A DNA stretch of 64,000 nucleotides. It comes from Streptomyces coacervatus. GTDB lineage: Bacteria > Actinomycetota > Actinomycetes > Streptomycetales > Streptomycetaceae. Where the stretch lies: NCBI RefSeq assembly GCF_029223485.1, contig NZ_JARHTP010000007.1, positions 248,001-312,000 on the forward strand, given 5' to 3'. The notes beneath the pieces were generated by a model, which saw only the letters and a list, made by a program, of their open reading frames with translations, did no database searches and had not been told where the DNA came from. The stretch's first letter is position 1; each line of letters opens with the position of its first letter. Position numbers and translations under genes: made by a program. Shown here piece after piece: positions 50,227 through 59,013 of the stretch.

Positions 50227-52356
50227 CTAGACCGGCCGCTGCAACACGGTCAGGCTCCGGTCCACCAGCGTCAGCCGGTCGCCGGCCTGCACCTTCGGGC
50301 CCGTCTCCGGCGGCACCCCGTCCGAGCGGGCGGTGTCGACCACGACCTGCCACTGGCGGCCGTGGTTGACGGGCACCACGAAGTCCAGCGACTTCGGCGA
50401 GGCGTTGAACATCAGCAGGAACGAGTCGTCGGTGATCCGCTCCCCGCGGATACCCGGCTCGGAGATCGCGTTGCCGTTGAGGAACACCGACAGCGCCGAG
50501 GCCGGCGCGGAGTCCCAGTCCCGCTGGGTCATCTCCTTGCCCTCCGGCGTGAACCAGGCGATGTCCGACAGCTCGTCATGGGTACCCTCCACGGGCCGCC
50601 CGTGGAAGAAGCGGCGCCTGCGGAAGACCGGATGGTCCTTGCGCAGCCACACCATCGCGCGCGTGAAGGCCAGCAGCTCGCTGTCGGGTGTGTCCTCCTC
50701 CGCTTCGGGGTCGAGCCAGTTCACCCAGGCGAGCTCGTTGTCCTGGCAGTACGCGTTGTTGTTGCCGCGCTGGGTGCGGGCGAACTCGTCGCCGTGACTG
50801 ATCATCGGCACGCCCTGGGAGAGCATCAGCGTGGCGACGAAGTTCCGCATCTGGCGGGCCCGCAGCTTCAGCACCTCGGGATCGTCGGTCTCGCCCTCCG
50901 CGCCGCAGTTCCAGGACCGGTTGTGGCTCTCGCCGTCCCGGTTGTCCTCGCCGTTGGCCTTGTTGCGCTTCTGGTTGTACGAGACGAGGTCGTGCAGGGT
51001 GAAACCGTCGTGGCAGGTCACGAAGTTGATCGAGGCGAGCGGGCGGCGGCCGTCGTCCTGGTAGAGGTCCGACGAGCCCGTCAGCCGGGACGCGAACTCC
51101 GCGAGTGCCCGCTGCTCGCCGCGCCACATGTCCCGCACCGTGTCGCGGTACTTGCCGTTCCACTCCGTCCACAGCGGCGGGAAGTTGCCCACCTGGTAGC
51201 CGCCCTCGCCGACGTCCCACGGCTCGGCGATCAGCTTCACCTGGGAGACCACCGGGTCCTGCTGCACCAGGTCGAAGAACGACGACAGCCGGTCCACCTC
51301 GTGGAACTGCCGGGCCAGGGTGGCGGCGAGGTCGAAGCGGAACCCGTCGACATGCATCTCGGTGACCCAGTAGCGCAGCGAGTCCATGATCAGCTGCAGG
51401 ACGTGCGGGGACCGCATGAGCAGGGAGTTCCCGGTGCCCGTGGTGTCCATGTAGTAGCGGGGGTCGTCGGTCAGCCGGTAGTACGACGGGTTGTCGATGC
51501 CCCGGAAGGACAGCGTGGGGCCCAGGTGGTTGCCCTCGGCCGTGTGGTTGTAGACCACGTCGAGGATGACCTCGATGCCCGCCTCGTGCAACGCCCGGAC
51601 CGCCGACTTGAACTCCAGGACCTGCTGGCCGCGGTCGCCCCAGGAGGCGTACGCGTTGTGCGGGGCGAAGAAGCCGATCGTGTTGTAGCCCCAGTAGTTG
51701 TTCAGGCCCATGTCGACCAGCCGGTGGTCGTTCACGAACTGGTGCACCGGCATGAGCTCCAGCGTCGTCACACCGAGCTCCACCAGATGCTCGATGATCA
51801 CCGGGTGCGCGAGTGCCGCATAGGTGCCGCGCAGCTCCTCCGGCAGCCCCGGGTGCCGCATGGTGAGGCCCTTCACATGGGCCTCGTAGATCACCGTCTC
51901 GTGGTAGCCGCGCCGGGGCCGCCGGTCGTCGCCCCAGTCGAAGTACGGGTTGACCACGACGGACGTCATCGTGTGCGGCGCCGAGTCCAGGTCGTTGCGC
52001 TTGTCGGGCGCGTCGAAGTGGTAGCCGTACACCTCCTCGCCCCAGCGGATGGAACCGCTGATCGCCTTGGCATACGGGTCGAGCAGCAGCTTCGCCGAGT
52101 TGCAGCGCTGGCCGCGCTCCGGGGCGTACGCGCCGTGCACACGGAAGCCGTAGCGCTGTCCCGGCATGATGCCGGGCACGTACGCGTGCCGTACGAACGC
52201 GTCGCTCTCGCGCAGTTCCACCGCCGTCTCCGAGCCGTCGTCGTGCAGCAGACACAGCTCTACTCGGTCCGCGGTCTCCGTGAAGACCCCGAAATTGGTG
52301 CCGGCGCCGTCGTACGTGGCACCGAGCGGATACGCCTCGCCAGGCCAGACCTGCAT
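50227..52356 (-). CDS. glgX: Glycogen debranching enzyme
   Basis: 709-residue GH13 isoamylase-type debranching enzyme that hydrolyses alpha-1,6 branches of limit dextrins. A CBM48 domain (VWPGEAYPLGATYDGAGTNFGVF) precedes a barrel with ILDVVYNHTAEGN, nucleophile Asp in DGFRFDLAATL, Glu in KLIAEPWDVGEGGYQVG and Asp in NFVTCHDGFTLHDLVSYN. ATG 52356 is the natural start; open frame beyond it to 53253 is antisense to the next gene. It would supply maltodextrins to TreY and TreZ. Confidence 0.96.
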   Translation of the reverse strand: MQVWPGEAYPLGATYDGAGTNFGVFTETADRVELCLLHDDGSETAVELRESDAFVRHAYVPGIMPGQRYGFRVHGAYAPERGQRCNSAKLLLDPYAKAISGSIRWGEEVYGYHFDAPDKRNDLDSAPHTMTSVVVNPYFDWGDDRRPRRGYHETVIYEAHVKGLTMRHPGLPEELRGTYAALAHPVIIEHLVELGVTTLELMPVHQFVNDHRLVDMGLNNYWGYNTIGFFAPHNAYASWGDRGQQVLEFKSAVRALHEAGIEVILDVVYNHTAEGNHLGPTLSFRGIDNPSYYRLTDDPRYYMDTTGTGNSLLMRSPHVLQLIMDSLRYWVTEMHVDGFRFDLAATLARQFHEVDRLSSFFDLVQQDPVVSQVKLIAEPWDVGEGGYQVGNFPPLWTEWNGKYRDTVRDMWRGEQRALAEFASRLTGSSDLYQDDGRRPLASINFVTCHDGFTLHDLVSYNQKRNKANGEDNRDGESHNRSWNCGAEGETDDPEVLKLRARQMRNFVATLMLSQGVPMISHGDEFARTQRGNNNAYCQDNELAWVNWLDPEAEEDTPDSELLAFTRAMVWLRKDHPVFRRRRFFHGRPVEGTHDELSDIAWFTPEGKEMTQRDWDSAPASALSVFLNGNAISEPGIRGERITDDSFLLMFNASPKSLDFVVPVNHGRQWQVVVDTARSDGVPPETGPKVQAGDRLTLVDRSLTVLQRPV

Positions 52357-52466
52357 GGACTCGACTCTTTCAGGTGGAACGCGCCCCAGGGGGTGCCTTG
52401 GCGTCGAGTGTCCCCGAAAGTGATGGAACCACCTATGACTTACGTCCCTCTTACCGCTCGACCAGT

Positions 52467-52498
52467 GCATACGCGGTATGCCAATACGCGGTATGCCA
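52467..52498. promoter_or_regulatory. Two tandem palindromes in the glgX/amine-oxidase divergent space
   Basis: ATACGCGGTATGCCA is repeated perfectly in tandem (52469-52483 and 52484-52498). Each unit contains ATAC-GCG-GTAT; the first extends to GCATAC-GCG-GTATGC. Two inverted repeats 15 bp apart fit cooperative binding by a dimeric regulator. It lies 54 bp before the GTG at 52552 and 111 bp from the glgX start. Confidence 0.5.
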
Positions 52499-52551
52499 AA
52501 CAGTGGGGCAGAAACGTACTCCCGGGGATGAAGGGGGAGTAGGGGGAAGAT

Positions 52552-53355
52552 GTGCGCAAGATAGTGCACCGCCACCTGGGGAAAGTGGTGGCGGGTACGG
52601 CCATCGCGGTGGCCGGAACTGCTGTGATGGTCGGGATCACGCTGCCGGGGACGGCGGGGGCCGACGATTCGGGGGGAACCAGGGGCGGGCAGACGGCCCA
52701 GCAGGCGGCCCAGGGGAACGGCACGCCGGCACCCGGTGTCGTCGAGCAGGCCCCGGCCGAGGGCGAGAAGGGCAAGGGCCTCGACCCACTGACCGACGAC
52801 GAGACGAAGCGGGTCGAGCAGATCGCGCTGAACCGGCAGCTGCTCAATTCCGGTGAGAACGTCAAGGGCGCCCGCGGCCCGCAGCGCCTCACCGTGGAGC
52901 TGACCGAGCCCGACACGGACCAGCCGGACAATACGAACGCGCCGCGGCGCGCGGACGTGACGTTCTACGACTACCGGAACGACACCGTGGTCACCAAGAC
53001 CGTCAACCTGGACACCGGCAAGGTCGAGGAGACAAGCACCCAGCACGACGTCCAGCCGCCGCTGAGCATCGCCGAGCAGACCGAGGCGGCCCGGCTGCTG
53101 ATCGCCGACCCACTGGGCGCGGGCCTGAAGGCGGACTACAAGGACGCCACGGGCAAGGAGCTCACCTCCCCGGACCAGCTGACGCTCACCAGCATGGTGT
53201 TCCACGCAACCCCGGGCGTGCAGCCCGCCGAACTCGGCAAGTGCGGCGAGCACCGCTGCACCCGGCTGTTCCCGAAGGTCAAGAACGGTGCCTGGATCGA
53301 CACCCGGGACTTCGTGATCGACCTGAGCGCCCGCAAGGTCGTCAAGCTCGGCTGA
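52552..53355 (+). CDS. Secreted protein resembling the N2/N3 domains of copper amine oxidase
   Basis: 267 residues with a signal peptide (hydrophobic core about 12-36). GLDPLTDDETKRVEQIAL, then RLTVELTEP, RRADVTFYDYRNDTVVTKTVNLDTGKVEE and QPPLSIAEQTEAARLLIADP follow the order of elements in the two N-terminal domains of copper amine oxidases. A Cys pair (GKCGEHRCTRLF) near the C-terminus could form a disulfide. GTG 52552 is preceded by AGGGGGAAG. The next gene, 70 bp downstream, supplies what looks like the catalytic domain. Family assignment is by pattern, not alignment. Confidence 0.65.
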   Translation: MRKIVHRHLGKVVAGTAIAVAGTAVMVGITLPGTAGADDSGGTRGGQTAQQAAQGNGTPAPGVVEQAPAEGEKGKGLDPLTDDETKRVEQIALNRQLLNSGENVKGARGPQRLTVELTEPDTDQPDNTNAPRRADVTFYDYRNDTVVTKTVNLDTGKVEETSTQHDVQPPLSIAEQTEAARLLIADPLGAGLKADYKDATGKELTSPDQLTLTSMVFHATPGVQPAELGKCGEHRCTRLFPKVKNGAWIDTRDFVIDLSARKVVKLG

Positions 53356-53425
53356 GCCGGCCTCCGTTCACTTTCCGAACTCGTATCTCTTGTACTCGTA
53401 TCTCCTGTAAGGGAGTCACCTCGTC

Positions 53426-54748
53426 ATGCGCGTCAACAGAGACAGCCGTGCCCGCCGTGGAGCACTGCGCAGGCGGGCCCTGGTGGGCCCGCTCGCGGTC
53501 GGGCTCGCCCTCGGCGGCACGGCAGCAGCACCGGCCTTCGCCGACCACAAGGAGGCGGCCGCCGCCGCGGCCCCCCAGTGCAGCGCGGCCTACCAGATCG
53601 AACAGAAGCTCTCCTCCGGTACGACCTGGCGGATGTGCTGGCGCTTCGAGAGCAGGTCCGGGGTCGTCCTGGACGACATCTCCTACCAGCCGCCCGGCGA
53701 GTCCCAGCCGATCAAGGTCCTCAACAGCGCCAAACTCGCCCAGATCGACGTGCCGTACGACGACGGCAGCATCGAGTACAACGACGTGACGGACTACAAC
53801 TTCGGCGACGGCCTGCTGAACCTCACGCCCGACGAATGCCCGGGCGGCACCATCAAGACCGTGAAGGTCGCGGCACCCTTCTACTCGGACTCGCCGAACG
53901 TCAAGGGCCTGTGCGCCACGACCCGCTCCCGCGGCCACGCATACCACATGCTCTCCGACGCGAACAAGACCTACCAGGCGCAGGGCAAGGACCTGCTCCT
54001 CTACACGGTCAACAAGGTCGGCTGGTACGAGTACATCACCGAGTGGCGCTTCCAGGACGACGGCACGATGAGCATGAACGCCGGCGCGACCGGCAGCCTC
54101 TCGCCCGACGACTACGACGCGGGCGACGGCCGCGGCTGGCCCATCGGCAAGGGCGCCAAGGCCTATGCCACCAGCCACAGCCACAACATCTTCTGGCGGC
54201 TCGACTTCGGCCTCGACGGCTCCTCCAAGACCAAGGTCGAGCAGTACGACTCGACCGTCAGCCCCCCGGTCCACGGCCAGCAGGCGCCGACCAACAAGAC
54301 GACCCTCACCAAGGTCACCAAGGAACTTGCGGGCGACGCCAAGGACATGCGCTGGTGGCGCGTGGTCAGTACGGCCGGCAAGAACAAGGACGACCACCCG
54401 CGCTCGTACGAGATCGTCCAGGGCCCGACCGCCAAGTACCTGGGCCGCAGCTTCACCAAGCACGACGTGTACTTCACCGAGTACAACAAGTGCGAGCAGT
54501 ACGCCAGCGGCAATCCGCTCAACTGCGGCGCCGGCCACGGCAAGTCCGTCGACACATGGGTCAACGGGCAGACCCTCACCCACCCCATAGTCTGGGTGAA
54601 CGTGGGCTTCCACCACATAGCCCGGGACGAGGACCAGCAGCCGATGCCGGTCCACTGGCAGGGCTTCTCCATCGCCCCGCGCGACGTCACGGCTATGAAT
54701 CCGCTCACTCCGGCCGCCCTGGCCGCTCAGAACGGGCACTGGCACTAG
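53426..54748 (+). CDS. Secreted copper-amine-oxidase-like catalytic-domain protein
   Basis: 440 residues, signal peptide to about residue 39. The order of features fits the amine oxidase catalytic domain. VPYDDGSIEYNDVTDYNFGDGLL corresponds to the region of the catalytic Asp. KVGWYEYITEWRFQDDGTM corresponds to the topaquinone strand. HSHNIFWRLDFGLDG (251-265) offers the HxH copper pair, and FHHIARDEDQQPMPVHWQGFSIAPRD the third His region. The cofactor motif NY[DE]Y reads W200-Y201-E202-Y203, so the Asn is lost. Several cysteines are present. It may be a divergent amine oxidase or an inactive relative; it probably acts with the preceding gene product. Confidence 0.65.
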   Translation: MRVNRDSRARRGALRRRALVGPLAVGLALGGTAAAPAFADHKEAAAAAAPQCSAAYQIEQKLSSGTTWRMCWRFESRSGVVLDDISYQPPGESQPIKVLNSAKLAQIDVPYDDGSIEYNDVTDYNFGDGLLNLTPDECPGGTIKTVKVAAPFYSDSPNVKGLCATTRSRGHAYHMLSDANKTYQAQGKDLLLYTVNKVGWYEYITEWRFQDDGTMSMNAGATGSLSPDDYDAGDGRGWPIGKGAKAYATSHSHNIFWRLDFGLDGSSKTKVEQYDSTVSPPVHGQQAPTNKTTLTKVTKELAGDAKDMRWWRVVSTAGKNKDDHPRSYEIVQGPTAKYLGRSFTKHDVYFTEYNKCEQYASGNPLNCGAGHGKSVDTWVNGQTLTHPIVWVNVGFHHIARDEDQQPMPVHWQGFSIAPRDVTAMNPLTPAALAAQNGHWH

Positions 54749-54858
54749 GGCAGTTGAGAATCGACCTGTCCATCCGGCTGCACCGCTGACTGCTCCCGGA
54801 GTACCCTTCCTTGATCGTTGACACGGGGAAGCTCGGGGGAGCGGAAGGCGGTGCGCGG

Positions 54859-56106
54859 GTGGGGTCGGGAGGGCTGGAGTTGCCCCCTGGTGACGAGGGT
54901 CACGAGGGGAACTCCGCAGACGTCCCGCCCGGCACGGTGTCCCTGGCCCGGCCGATGGCGACGAGTTCCATCGGGCCGGAGCTGGACTGGGATGCCGACG
55001 CCTGGCGCGAGGTGCGTACGCGCGCCCAGCGAGCCGGCCGGGCCTACATCTGGCTGAATCTCGTCGAACAGCGGCTGCGCGCGGTCGTGGCCGCTGTTCT
55101 GCGGCCCATCTACGAACCCGTCCACGGCGACGACTGGGTGGTCGCCGCCGCCGGACCGGCCGGCCAGGAATGGGTGCAGCGCGCGGTCGCCGTACGCGAA
55201 GTCAGCCGCCGCAAGGGCTACTTGCTGGACCCGGCCGACGACAACGTCCTCAGCTTCCTCACTCTGCCTCAGCTGCGCGAGCTGATGGTGCAGCACTGGC
55301 CGTGCTTCGAGCCCTACGTCGACGACCGCCGCGACGTCGAACTCGCTCTGGACGAGCTCGAGGTCACCCGCAACGTCGTCTCCCGCAACCGGGCCCTGTC
55401 CGAGGCCGTCCTCAACCAGGCCGAGCGGGCCTCGGCGAAGCTGCTGGACATCCTTGGCGCGGCCGGGGACGTGCCGTCGGCGCGCCGGCTGCCCGTGGAC
55501 GCGGTGGAGGACCTGGTCGGCGACCGGTACGCGGACGTGGTCGCCGTGCACCCCGACCGGGTGCGGCTGCTGCGCCAGTTCCCGGCCGAGGACATCTTCG
55601 GCGGCGCCCGCCGCCTCGACGCCGTCGGGATCGGCCTCAACCTGCTCGTACAGAACTTCTCCGGACGCCGGCTGGTCCGCCTGGCCGAGGCGGGCTGCCG
55701 CGTCCGGCTGCTGTTCCTCAACCCGGCCTCCAGCGCCGTCAAGCGGCGCGAACGCGAACTCGGCATGAAACGCGGGGAGTTGAGCCGCGCCGTGGAGATG
55801 AACATTCTGCACATGCGCCGAGTACGGTCCAGGCTGCGCGACCCGGGCGCCTTCGAGATCCAGGTCTACGACGAGACCCCGCGCTTCACGGCCTACCTCG
55901 TGGACGGCGACGGCACGGACGGCGTCGCCGTCCTGCAGTCGTATCTGCGGCGCTCACGCGGGATGGAGGCGCCGGTGCTGGTGCTGCGCAACGGCAACCG
56001 GGTGGTCAAGCCGGGCGACATGGACAAAGGGGTCGACAACGGGCTCTTCCCGACCTATCGCGAGGAGTTCGAAGCGACTTGGGTGGATTCGCGCCCGGTG
56101 TCCTGA
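54859..56106 (+). CDS. SAV2148-family HEPN domain protein
   Basis: 415-residue soluble protein of a family conserved across Streptomyces. AGRAYIWLNLVEQRLRAVVAAVLRPIYEPVHGDDWV near the start is its HEPN-like helix, and DVELALDELEVTRNVVSRNRALSEAVLNQAERASAKLL the second helical unit. The C-terminal half (about 210-410) is alpha/beta, including LVRLAEAGCRVRLLFLNP and VLVLRNGNRVVKPGDMDKG. HEPN domains are often RNases or toxin-like, but the family's role is unknown. GTG 54859 is preferred because MGSGGLELPPGDEGHEG is the usual beginning; TTG 54811 is the alternative. Confidence 0.82.
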   Translation: MGSGGLELPPGDEGHEGNSADVPPGTVSLARPMATSSIGPELDWDADAWREVRTRAQRAGRAYIWLNLVEQRLRAVVAAVLRPIYEPVHGDDWVVAAAGPAGQEWVQRAVAVREVSRRKGYLLDPADDNVLSFLTLPQLRELMVQHWPCFEPYVDDRRDVELALDELEVTRNVVSRNRALSEAVLNQAERASAKLLDILGAAGDVPSARRLPVDAVEDLVGDRYADVVAVHPDRVRLLRQFPAEDIFGGARRLDAVGIGLNLLVQNFSGRRLVRLAEAGCRVRLLFLNPASSAVKRRERELGMKRGELSRAVEMNILHMRRVRSRLRDPGAFEIQVYDETPRFTAYLVDGDGTDGVAVLQSYLRRSRGMEAPVLVLRNGNRVVKPGDMDKGVDNGLFPTYREEFEATWVDSRPVS

Positions 56107-56219
56107 ACCGTCCGCAGGCCTGTCCCCACCGTAAGCGGAATGCGGACCTCGGATTGTCAGTGGCACATGGGAAGGTGGAGACCACTGGGGGAAAGCACCA
56201 CCAAGAAGGGGGGCCGCCC

Positions 56220-56942
56220 ATGGGCTGGCACCAGGAGCTGCTGATCGGCTTCGACCTGGAGACGACCGGGACCGATCCGCGCGAGGCGCGCATCGTCACG
56301 GGGGCCGTGATCGAGGTCAGGGACGGGCAGCCCATAGGGCGCCGGGAGTGGCTGGCGGATCCGGGCGTGGAGATCCCGGCGGACGCGGTGGCGGTGCACG
56401 GGATCAGCAACGAACGCGCGGCGGCGGAGGGCCGCCCGGCCGACGAGGTGGCGAACGCCATCGCGGACGTCCTCGCGACGTACTGGAAGACGGGCGTCCC
56501 GGTCGTCGCCTACAACGCGGCCTTCGACCTGAGCCTGCTCTCCGCGGAGCTGCGACGTCACGGCCTGCCGTCCCTCCGCGACCGCCTGGGCGGCATCGAC
56601 CCCGCCCCGGTCATCGACCCGTACACCATCGACCGCTGGGTCGACCGGTACCGCCGCGGCAAGCGCAACCTCGAAGCGGTCTGCACGGAGTACGGCGTCA
56701 CGCTCGACGCCGCCCACAACGCCTCCGCCGACGCCCTCGCCGCGGCCGGCCTCGCCTGTGCGATAGCCGCCCGCCACCCCAAGATCGCGGCCCTCGGCCC
56801 GGCGGAACTGCACCGCCGCCAGATCGAGTGGTACGCCGAGTGGGCGGCGGACTTCCAGAGCTTCCTGCGCCGCAAGGGAGACGCGACCGCCGTGGTGGAC
56901 GGCACCTGGCCGCTACGGGAGTTGACGGACGAGCCGGTCTGA
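56220..56942 (+). CDS. DnaQ-like DEDDh 3'-5' exonuclease
   Basis: 240-residue exonuclease domain protein. Exo I is FDLETTG, Exo II is AYNAAFDLSLL and Exo III is AAHNASADALAAAGL with the DEDDh His. It lacks other domains, so it is a free-standing exonuclease of the epsilon/RNase T-like family, acting on DNA or RNA ends. The ATG at 56220 follows AAGGGGGG. It ends 13 nt before the convergent EamA gene. Confidence 0.93.
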   Translation: MGWHQELLIGFDLETTGTDPREARIVTGAVIEVRDGQPIGRREWLADPGVEIPADAVAVHGISNERAAAEGRPADEVANAIADVLATYWKTGVPVVAYNAAFDLSLLSAELRRHGLPSLRDRLGGIDPAPVIDPYTIDRWVDRYRRGKRNLEAVCTEYGVTLDAAHNASADALAAAGLACAIAARHPKIAALGPAELHRRQIEWYAEWAADFQSFLRRKGDATAVVDGTWPLRELTDEPV

Positions 56943-56955
56943 GGGCCGAGTCCGC

Positions 56956-57939
56956 TCACACGCCGGTGGCTGTGGTGGCGCGATCTCGGACATCGGGTTC
57001 GGGCAATGCATCGGGGTCGTCCTGTACGTCGGTCTCGTGCCGGACGCCGGCGGCCGTACGGTGGGCGCGTTCCACGGCCTGCCCCCAGTAGGTGCCGCCG
57101 ACCATCAGGGCCGCGCCGAGCGCCGTGAGCGCGGTGAGACGCTCACCGCCGAGGGCGATGCCGACAGCCATGGCCCAGACCGGCTCCGTGCCCAGCAGCA
57201 GGCTGGCTCGGCTGGCGGAGGTCCGCTGCACGGCCCACGTCTGGACGAGAAAGGCGAACACACTGCAGAACAGGGCGAGATAGACCAGCTGCGTCCAGGT
57301 CCCACTGTCGGCCCGGGCGAGCGTCGGAAGGCCGGCCACGCCGGTCGGCAGGAACAGAGCCGTGCCGACAAGGGTCTGCACGGTCGTCAGATGCAGCGGA
57401 CGGATCGCGCGCCCCACGGTGAGCCGCCCGACGAGCGCGACGTGCACCGCCCGTACCAGAGCGGCGCCGAGCATCAGCAGGTCGCCGAGGCGCGGGGCGT
57501 GGAAGCCGTTGCCGGACATCAGCAGCCCGACGGCCAGGACGCACACACCAGCGGCGGCGAAGAAGACGGGAGGCAGCCCGCCGCCCCTGCCGTGCCTGCC
57601 GCCGCGGTCGAGGAGCGGGGTGAGCACGATGGTGAGGCTGATGATCAGCCCCGCGTTGGCGGCACTGGTGTGGGCGACGCCGTACGTCTCCACGACGAGA
57701 ACGGCCACCTGGGTCACCCCCAGAGGCACTCCGACTCGCAGCTCCTCCCGCGTCCACCGCCGCGGCCCACGCCCGAAGGCGACGAGCCCGAGACAGACGA
57801 GCGCCGAGAGTGCGTACCGAGCGAAGAGCACCAGCAGCACAGGCAGGGCGGAGGTGGCCGTCTGGGCGGACAGATAGCTCGAACCCCAGACGACGGCGAC
57901 AAGGAGAAGTATCAGGTCGGTACGGCGTAGCTCGGACAT
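56956..57939 (-). CDS. EamA-family (DMT) exporter
   Basis: 327-residue membrane protein with about ten helices in two EamA repeats. The first opens LILLLVAVVWGSSYLSAQTATSALPVLLVLFARYALSAL; the second is around LLMLGAALVRAVHVALVGRL and ends LLLGTEPVWAMAVGIALGGERLTALTALGAALMVGGTYWG. It exports a small metabolite such as an amino acid or drug. The gene is divergent from a LysR regulator, 81 bp apart, which probably controls it. Confidence 0.9.
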   Translation of the reverse strand: MSELRRTDLILLLVAVVWGSSYLSAQTATSALPVLLVLFARYALSALVCLGLVAFGRGPRRWTREELRVGVPLGVTQVAVLVVETYGVAHTSAANAGLIISLTIVLTPLLDRGGRHGRGGGLPPVFFAAAGVCVLAVGLLMSGNGFHAPRLGDLLMLGAALVRAVHVALVGRLTVGRAIRPLHLTTVQTLVGTALFLPTGVAGLPTLARADSGTWTQLVYLALFCSVFAFLVQTWAVQRTSASRASLLLGTEPVWAMAVGIALGGERLTALTALGAALMVGGTYWGQAVERAHRTAAGVRHETDVQDDPDALPEPDVRDRATTATGV

Positions 57940-58020
57940 GCACTCACGGTGCACCGACCACCACCCTGAAGCCCAGAACCAACTTCTTAACCAACCCTTT
58001 AGCACTTCTACACTGAGAGC

Positions 58021-58935
58021 ATGGACGAACGGCAGCTGCGCATCCTGCGGGAACTCGGCGAACTGGGCAGTGTGACGGCGGTCGCCGAGGCGCTGCTGGT
58101 GACGCCGTCGGCGATCTCCCAGCAGCTGCGGCTGCTGCAGCGCGCGATCCCCGTCCCGCTCACGGAGCGGGAAGGCCGACGGCTGGTGCTCACGGACGCC
58201 GGGCAGGCGCTGGCGGCTGCGGCCATCGAGGTGGAGACGGCGCTGGAGCGGGCCCGGCACACGGTGGGGGATTTCCTGGACCGCCGCGACGGCGAGGTGT
58301 CGGTGGCAGCGTTCAACAGCGCGGCCGCGACCTTCTTCCCACCCCTCCTCAGGGCACTCACCGCAGCGGACGCCCCCACCCTCGCCCTCGCCGACGAGGA
58401 CGTGGCCCAGGACGACTTCCCCCGCCTGACCCGCGAGTACGACCTGGTCCTGGCCCACCGCCTGGACCACGCCCCACCCTGGCCGACCACGGTCACGGCG
58501 ACCACGCTCCTACGCGAACCGCTCGACGTGGCCATGCCGGCGACCCACCCCCTCGCCGCCAAGCGCCGCGTGACCCCGAGAGACGTCGCCGACGAACCCT
58601 GGATCACCGTCCACGACGGCTTCCCCGTCATGGCCACCATCGAGGCCATCGCCGCCGCGGCGGGCCGCCACCTCCACCTGGCCCACCGCGTCAACGAGTT
58701 CGCGGTGGTGGCAGAACTCGTAGCAGCAGGCGGTGGCCTCGCCCTGATGCCCCGCTGGACGATGCGCCCCCACCCCACACTGGCCTTGAGACCCCTCAGC
58801 GGAGTCCAGGCAAGACGCCACATCGACGCCCTGTACCGCCCGGAACGAACGGCCCGGAGAGCGGTCCGCACAGTTCTTGAGGAACTCCGTAATGCGGCGA
58901 GTGCTGTTCAAAAGGGCGCGGAGAGTGCCCCATAA
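58021..58935 (+). CDS. LysR-family regulator
   Basis: 304 residues. An N-terminal HTH (LRILRELGELGSVTAVAEALLVTPSAISQQLRLLQ) is followed by a substrate-binding effector domain with LREPLDVAMPATHPLA and VVAELVAAGGGLALMPR. It is divergent from the EamA gene, the usual layout for a LysR protein and its target. The shared space holds AACCAAC twice (57976 and 57989 region) as possible binding half-sites. The stop codon lies inside a dispersed repeat. Confidence 0.92.
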   Translation: MDERQLRILRELGELGSVTAVAEALLVTPSAISQQLRLLQRAIPVPLTEREGRRLVLTDAGQALAAAAIEVETALERARHTVGDFLDRRDGEVSVAAFNSAAATFFPPLLRALTAADAPTLALADEDVAQDDFPRLTREYDLVLAHRLDHAPPWPTTVTATTLLREPLDVAMPATHPLAAKRRVTPRDVADEPWITVHDGFPVMATIEAIAAAAGRHLHLAHRVNEFAVVAELVAAGGGLALMPRWTMRPHPTLALRPLSGVQARRHIDALYRPERTARRAVRTVLEELRNAASAVQKGAESAP

Positions 58936-58990
58936 GGGGCGCGGGGAACTGCGCGACCAGCCCCAACGAACCCGCAGCCGCCCACAGACA
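58927..58990. repeat. Dispersed Streptomyces repeat with hairpin, copy 2
   Basis: GCCCC/GGGGC (58927-58940) forms the stem, and the following 27 bases (58936-58962) are identical to 44585-44611 of copy 1. The loop contains the stop codon of the LysR gene. It separates convergent genes. Confidence 0.75.
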
Positions 58991-59013
58991 ATAGGCCCCC
59001 ACCCCGTAGGCGC

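Noticed and set aside
52357..53253. N-terminal extension of GlgX
   Set aside because: It is antisense to the amine-oxidase-like gene, and GlgX homologues begin at the CBM48 domain.
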